From positions 34,092,501-34,156,500 of the forward strand of contig CM060923.1 in assembly GCA_030737875.1 (NCBI GenBank): a stretch of DNA of 64,000 bases. Direction: 5' to 3'. Under the pieces are notes generated by a model, which saw only the letters and a list, made by a program, of their open reading frames with translations, had not been told where the DNA came from and did no database searches. The position numbers and the translations under genes were made by a program. How positions within the stretch are numbered: the first letter of the stretch is position 1; each line of letters starts with the position of its first letter. The stretch comes from Allium sativum. Taxonomy: Eukaryota > Streptophyta > Magnoliopsida > Asparagales > Amaryllidaceae. This document shows positions 61,531 through 64,000 of this stretch, one piece after another.

Positions 61531-64000
61531 GGATAACCCGTAACTTCCCTGGTAAGGAAATCCCGGATACTTTGAGAATAACACACAAAAGAACGCAGAC
61601 AGAAGAACATTTCATTGTTAATTACAACAATTCATCAGATTACAAGAATATACAGAGTATGAATGAATAAAATACATTCGATAAATATCAGAGATTACAA
61701 TAAATTACATAGCAGCGGAAAATATAATACAAAACACAACTAGAAGTAATACACGGATACAGAGCTTTCCGGATATCATTCCAGCTGTAAACCAGGTTCC
61801 TGTGAATATAAATCTGCAAAACCAAAACTACTAGCTGCCCGTGTCAAAATAGGGGCACCCAGAGTTTAGGTTAAAACAATAAACTCCAGGTCAGTCATGT
61901 GACTGGTGTGAGAACTAAAACAGTTATTAATCTTTATTTTAAAGTTAGGTAAATCAAGGGACCACGCCGTATAACACGGAACGAGTTTCCTCCCAAGAAC
62001 ATCAGTGCATAAAACAAACAACGCAATGCTAAATAAAGAATAATGAAGCTATTATAAGACCCAGGTCCCATCACACAATGCAACGCAAGCCGTAGGATAG
62101 GGTTTTTACCTTATAATAGCCAAAGAATGCTTGACACGCTAAATTTCATCTTTTGATTTTTAATCAGACTCCAACCGTAAATTAGTAAGAGAACGATTCC
62201 TTAAGTATTAACCCCGAAGGTCGAAACCAACATCAGAACAATACCCAGGAAACCACCCATCTTAGCTCGTTTCCAGTTAGTTTCTGATTTTATATACAAT
62301 CATAAATATCAATCATAGGCGACATGAGCGTCCCATGCCACTATGTCGCCATATATAGGTATACAATCAAAACCGCAATTGTCACGTATTGGAAGTTGGA
62401 TTTCCATCTGTGAACCAAGGCAAAGGGATCGTCCTGTGCTAATTCGAGACTATCTAGCCCGAGCCTCAGGAACAGCCGCAACTGCATCATGGATCGTCAG
62501 GGCCGGTCCACACGGAGTGGATTATTATGCCTGAACAATACGTCTCCCCGCCCTATGGGGCGTAAATGAGCCAACAAATCACTCTATCAGCTCCACATAG
62601 TCACTGATATATCTGAGGCGCCTCGCAACAACAACAACCACATAAGTCAAACTCGTCAGGGCGTGTAAAACCACTGACGCCACTTCTAGCTAGAAAGAAA
62701 CGCATGCCCTCCCTGATGTCCTCTCCCATTTCTGGTCCACTACCGGGGTGTGAGGCTCGCGAATCAACGCTACACAAAGCTATGCCACACAGGCCTTGCT
62801 TTGATCATCAACTACAAGACTCTGCTTTTCAACAGAAGCCTTGATCATTTGCATCTTAGCATGCCACATAGGCAAACCACTCCATGCAAGCGATATCCAT
62901 CAATCACACAGAATGATATCCAATGTCAGACACACAGTCCATTTACAAGTCTGTTCAGGGTCTGAACGAAACCGGAGGCACCTTATACCTCGCATATCCA
63001 TCGATCTCCAAGTACGTCTGGATGATCACCAACCGATTCCCTCCTCTTGGGTGTACGACCCAATCAAGATCATCAGTAATTATCCAAACGACGTGAAGAC
63101 CTCCGGTCTTCAACCACCGTCTTCATATTCAACTAATCGTCGAATCAGTTATTCAGAATGGGATAAACCCGGTCTTTCTAAATAACTCGCGTATATAAAT
63201 AACAAGTGTTACACAAACACAACATACGCCTCATTCCAATTCATCAGTCACTAACCGTAAATTAGTAAGAGAACAATTCCCCAAATATTAACCCCGAAGG
63301 CCGAAACCAACATCAGATCTATACCCAGGAAACCATTCATCTTAGCCAACCTACAGTTAGTTTCTAAATTTCACATTCTTAGGGAAAGGTTCCCATTAAT
63401 TTTATCAAAGATAAATTCTTTTAAATTTAATCTTCCTTTGAATATCACTTCAAACTAGTCGGGGTTAGCGAACCACACCGAAGTAATTATTTATTTAATT
63501 TCCAATCCCAACCTATTTATCCCATGAAGTAAAACTGGTCATACTTCATATCTAACACCACGGTGTTATCGGTAAATTCAATTACCATTTCACGTTCAAA
63601 TCTAATTAAAGATTTAACTACCGCCTAAAGTAAAACTGGTGATACTCCATTCTCGATTTTTTCAATCTAATTAAAGATTCATTAAAACTCCACTTAGTTT
63701 TAATCTTTAACTGGGTTAAAGAATCAGTGTTATTTAAAACACAGTTCATGATAAACCCCAAAATCACATCACATTTCAGTCAGTCCCTAACCGTAAATTA
63801 GCAAGTGAGCAATTCCCTAAGTATTAACCCCGAAGGCTGAGACCAACATCAGATCAATACCCCAGAAACCATTCAACTTAACTAATCTCCAGTTAGTTTC
63901 TGATTTTCTTAACTCCTTTGGGTCTAAGAACAGTATTATTGAAGATACCATTCACGACAACCCAAAATCACATTCCATTAATTATCGGGTTAAAGAACAA
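61531..64000 (-). repeat. Old LTR-like repeat, copy 3
   Basis: Landmarks run parallel with 16509-17400 and 36611-37141. It also contains a GCAGCGGAAAA block near 61711, the reverse complement of the TTTCCGCTG block near the 3' ends of the other LTRs. This suggests a minus-strand LTR whose 3' end is near 61531 and whose start lies beyond the window. No coding frame is recognisable. Confidence 0.65.
62171..63909. repeat. Three dispersed copies of a ~122 bp repeat
   Basis: Copies at about 62171-62292, 63251-63371 and 63786-63909. Each has AACCGTAAATTAG, then ATTAACCCCGAAGG, ACCAACATCAGA, and ends CCAGTTAGTTTCT or CAGTTAGTTTCTAA. Spacing is about 1080 and 535 bp. Confidence 0.85.

Overview
The window looks like intergenic heterochromatin of a flowering plant, probably a eudicot. 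It is AT-rich and consists almost entirely of transposable elements, many inserted into one another. I see no ordinary host gene, tRNA, rRNA or CRISPR array. The evidence for a plant is a Mutator-like (MULE) transposase with FAR1/MuDR-type zinc, SWIM and zinc-knuckle motifs, Tekay/Del-type Ty3 chromoviruses with initiator-Met-tRNA primer sites, and a Sirevirus-type Ty1/copia relative.

Layout. 1-3138: 3' part of a chromovirus-type LTR holding a long array of GGTTAAGT/ACTTAACC hairpin units. 3139-16508: an old minus-strand LTR split by an ~11.4 kb MULE (about 3760-15115). The MULE has a complete transposase gene on the plus strand and, converging on it, a multi-exon Ulp1/SENP-like cysteine protease gene on the minus strand. 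That second gene keeps its His-Asp-Gln-Cys catalytic set but has one frameshift and one in-frame stop. 16509-21606: fragments of two old LTR families. 21774-36610: a recent Tekay/Del chromovirus in an internal-LTR-internal-LTR array. The first internal copy is truncated and has stop codons; the second keeps a 1386-residue Gag-Pol frame. 36611-37141 and 47338-48655: one old LTR-like sequence, split at 37142-47337 by a Sirevirus-like element that encodes Gag only (no pol), has near-identical 3.27 kb LTRs and a perfect GGTTA target duplication. 50024-59752: a minus-strand chromovirus with a TATTA target duplication and a polyprotein broken by at least seven lesions. 61531-64000: another old LTR of the 16.5-19.2 kb family.

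How the parts relate. The MULE is a two-gene module transcribed inward from both ends, in the same arrangement as maize MuDR. Its second gene belongs to the ULP-like genes known to travel in plant MULEs (the Kaonashi type). The most unusual signal is a ~23 bp quasi-palindrome, roughly AATG(A/C)TA-N8/9-TATCATT, recurring some dozens of times in the introns and untranslated parts of this MULE and rare in the rest of the window.

All intron boundaries, LTR ends and repeat counts were read by eye. Similarity levels are estimates, not computed values.
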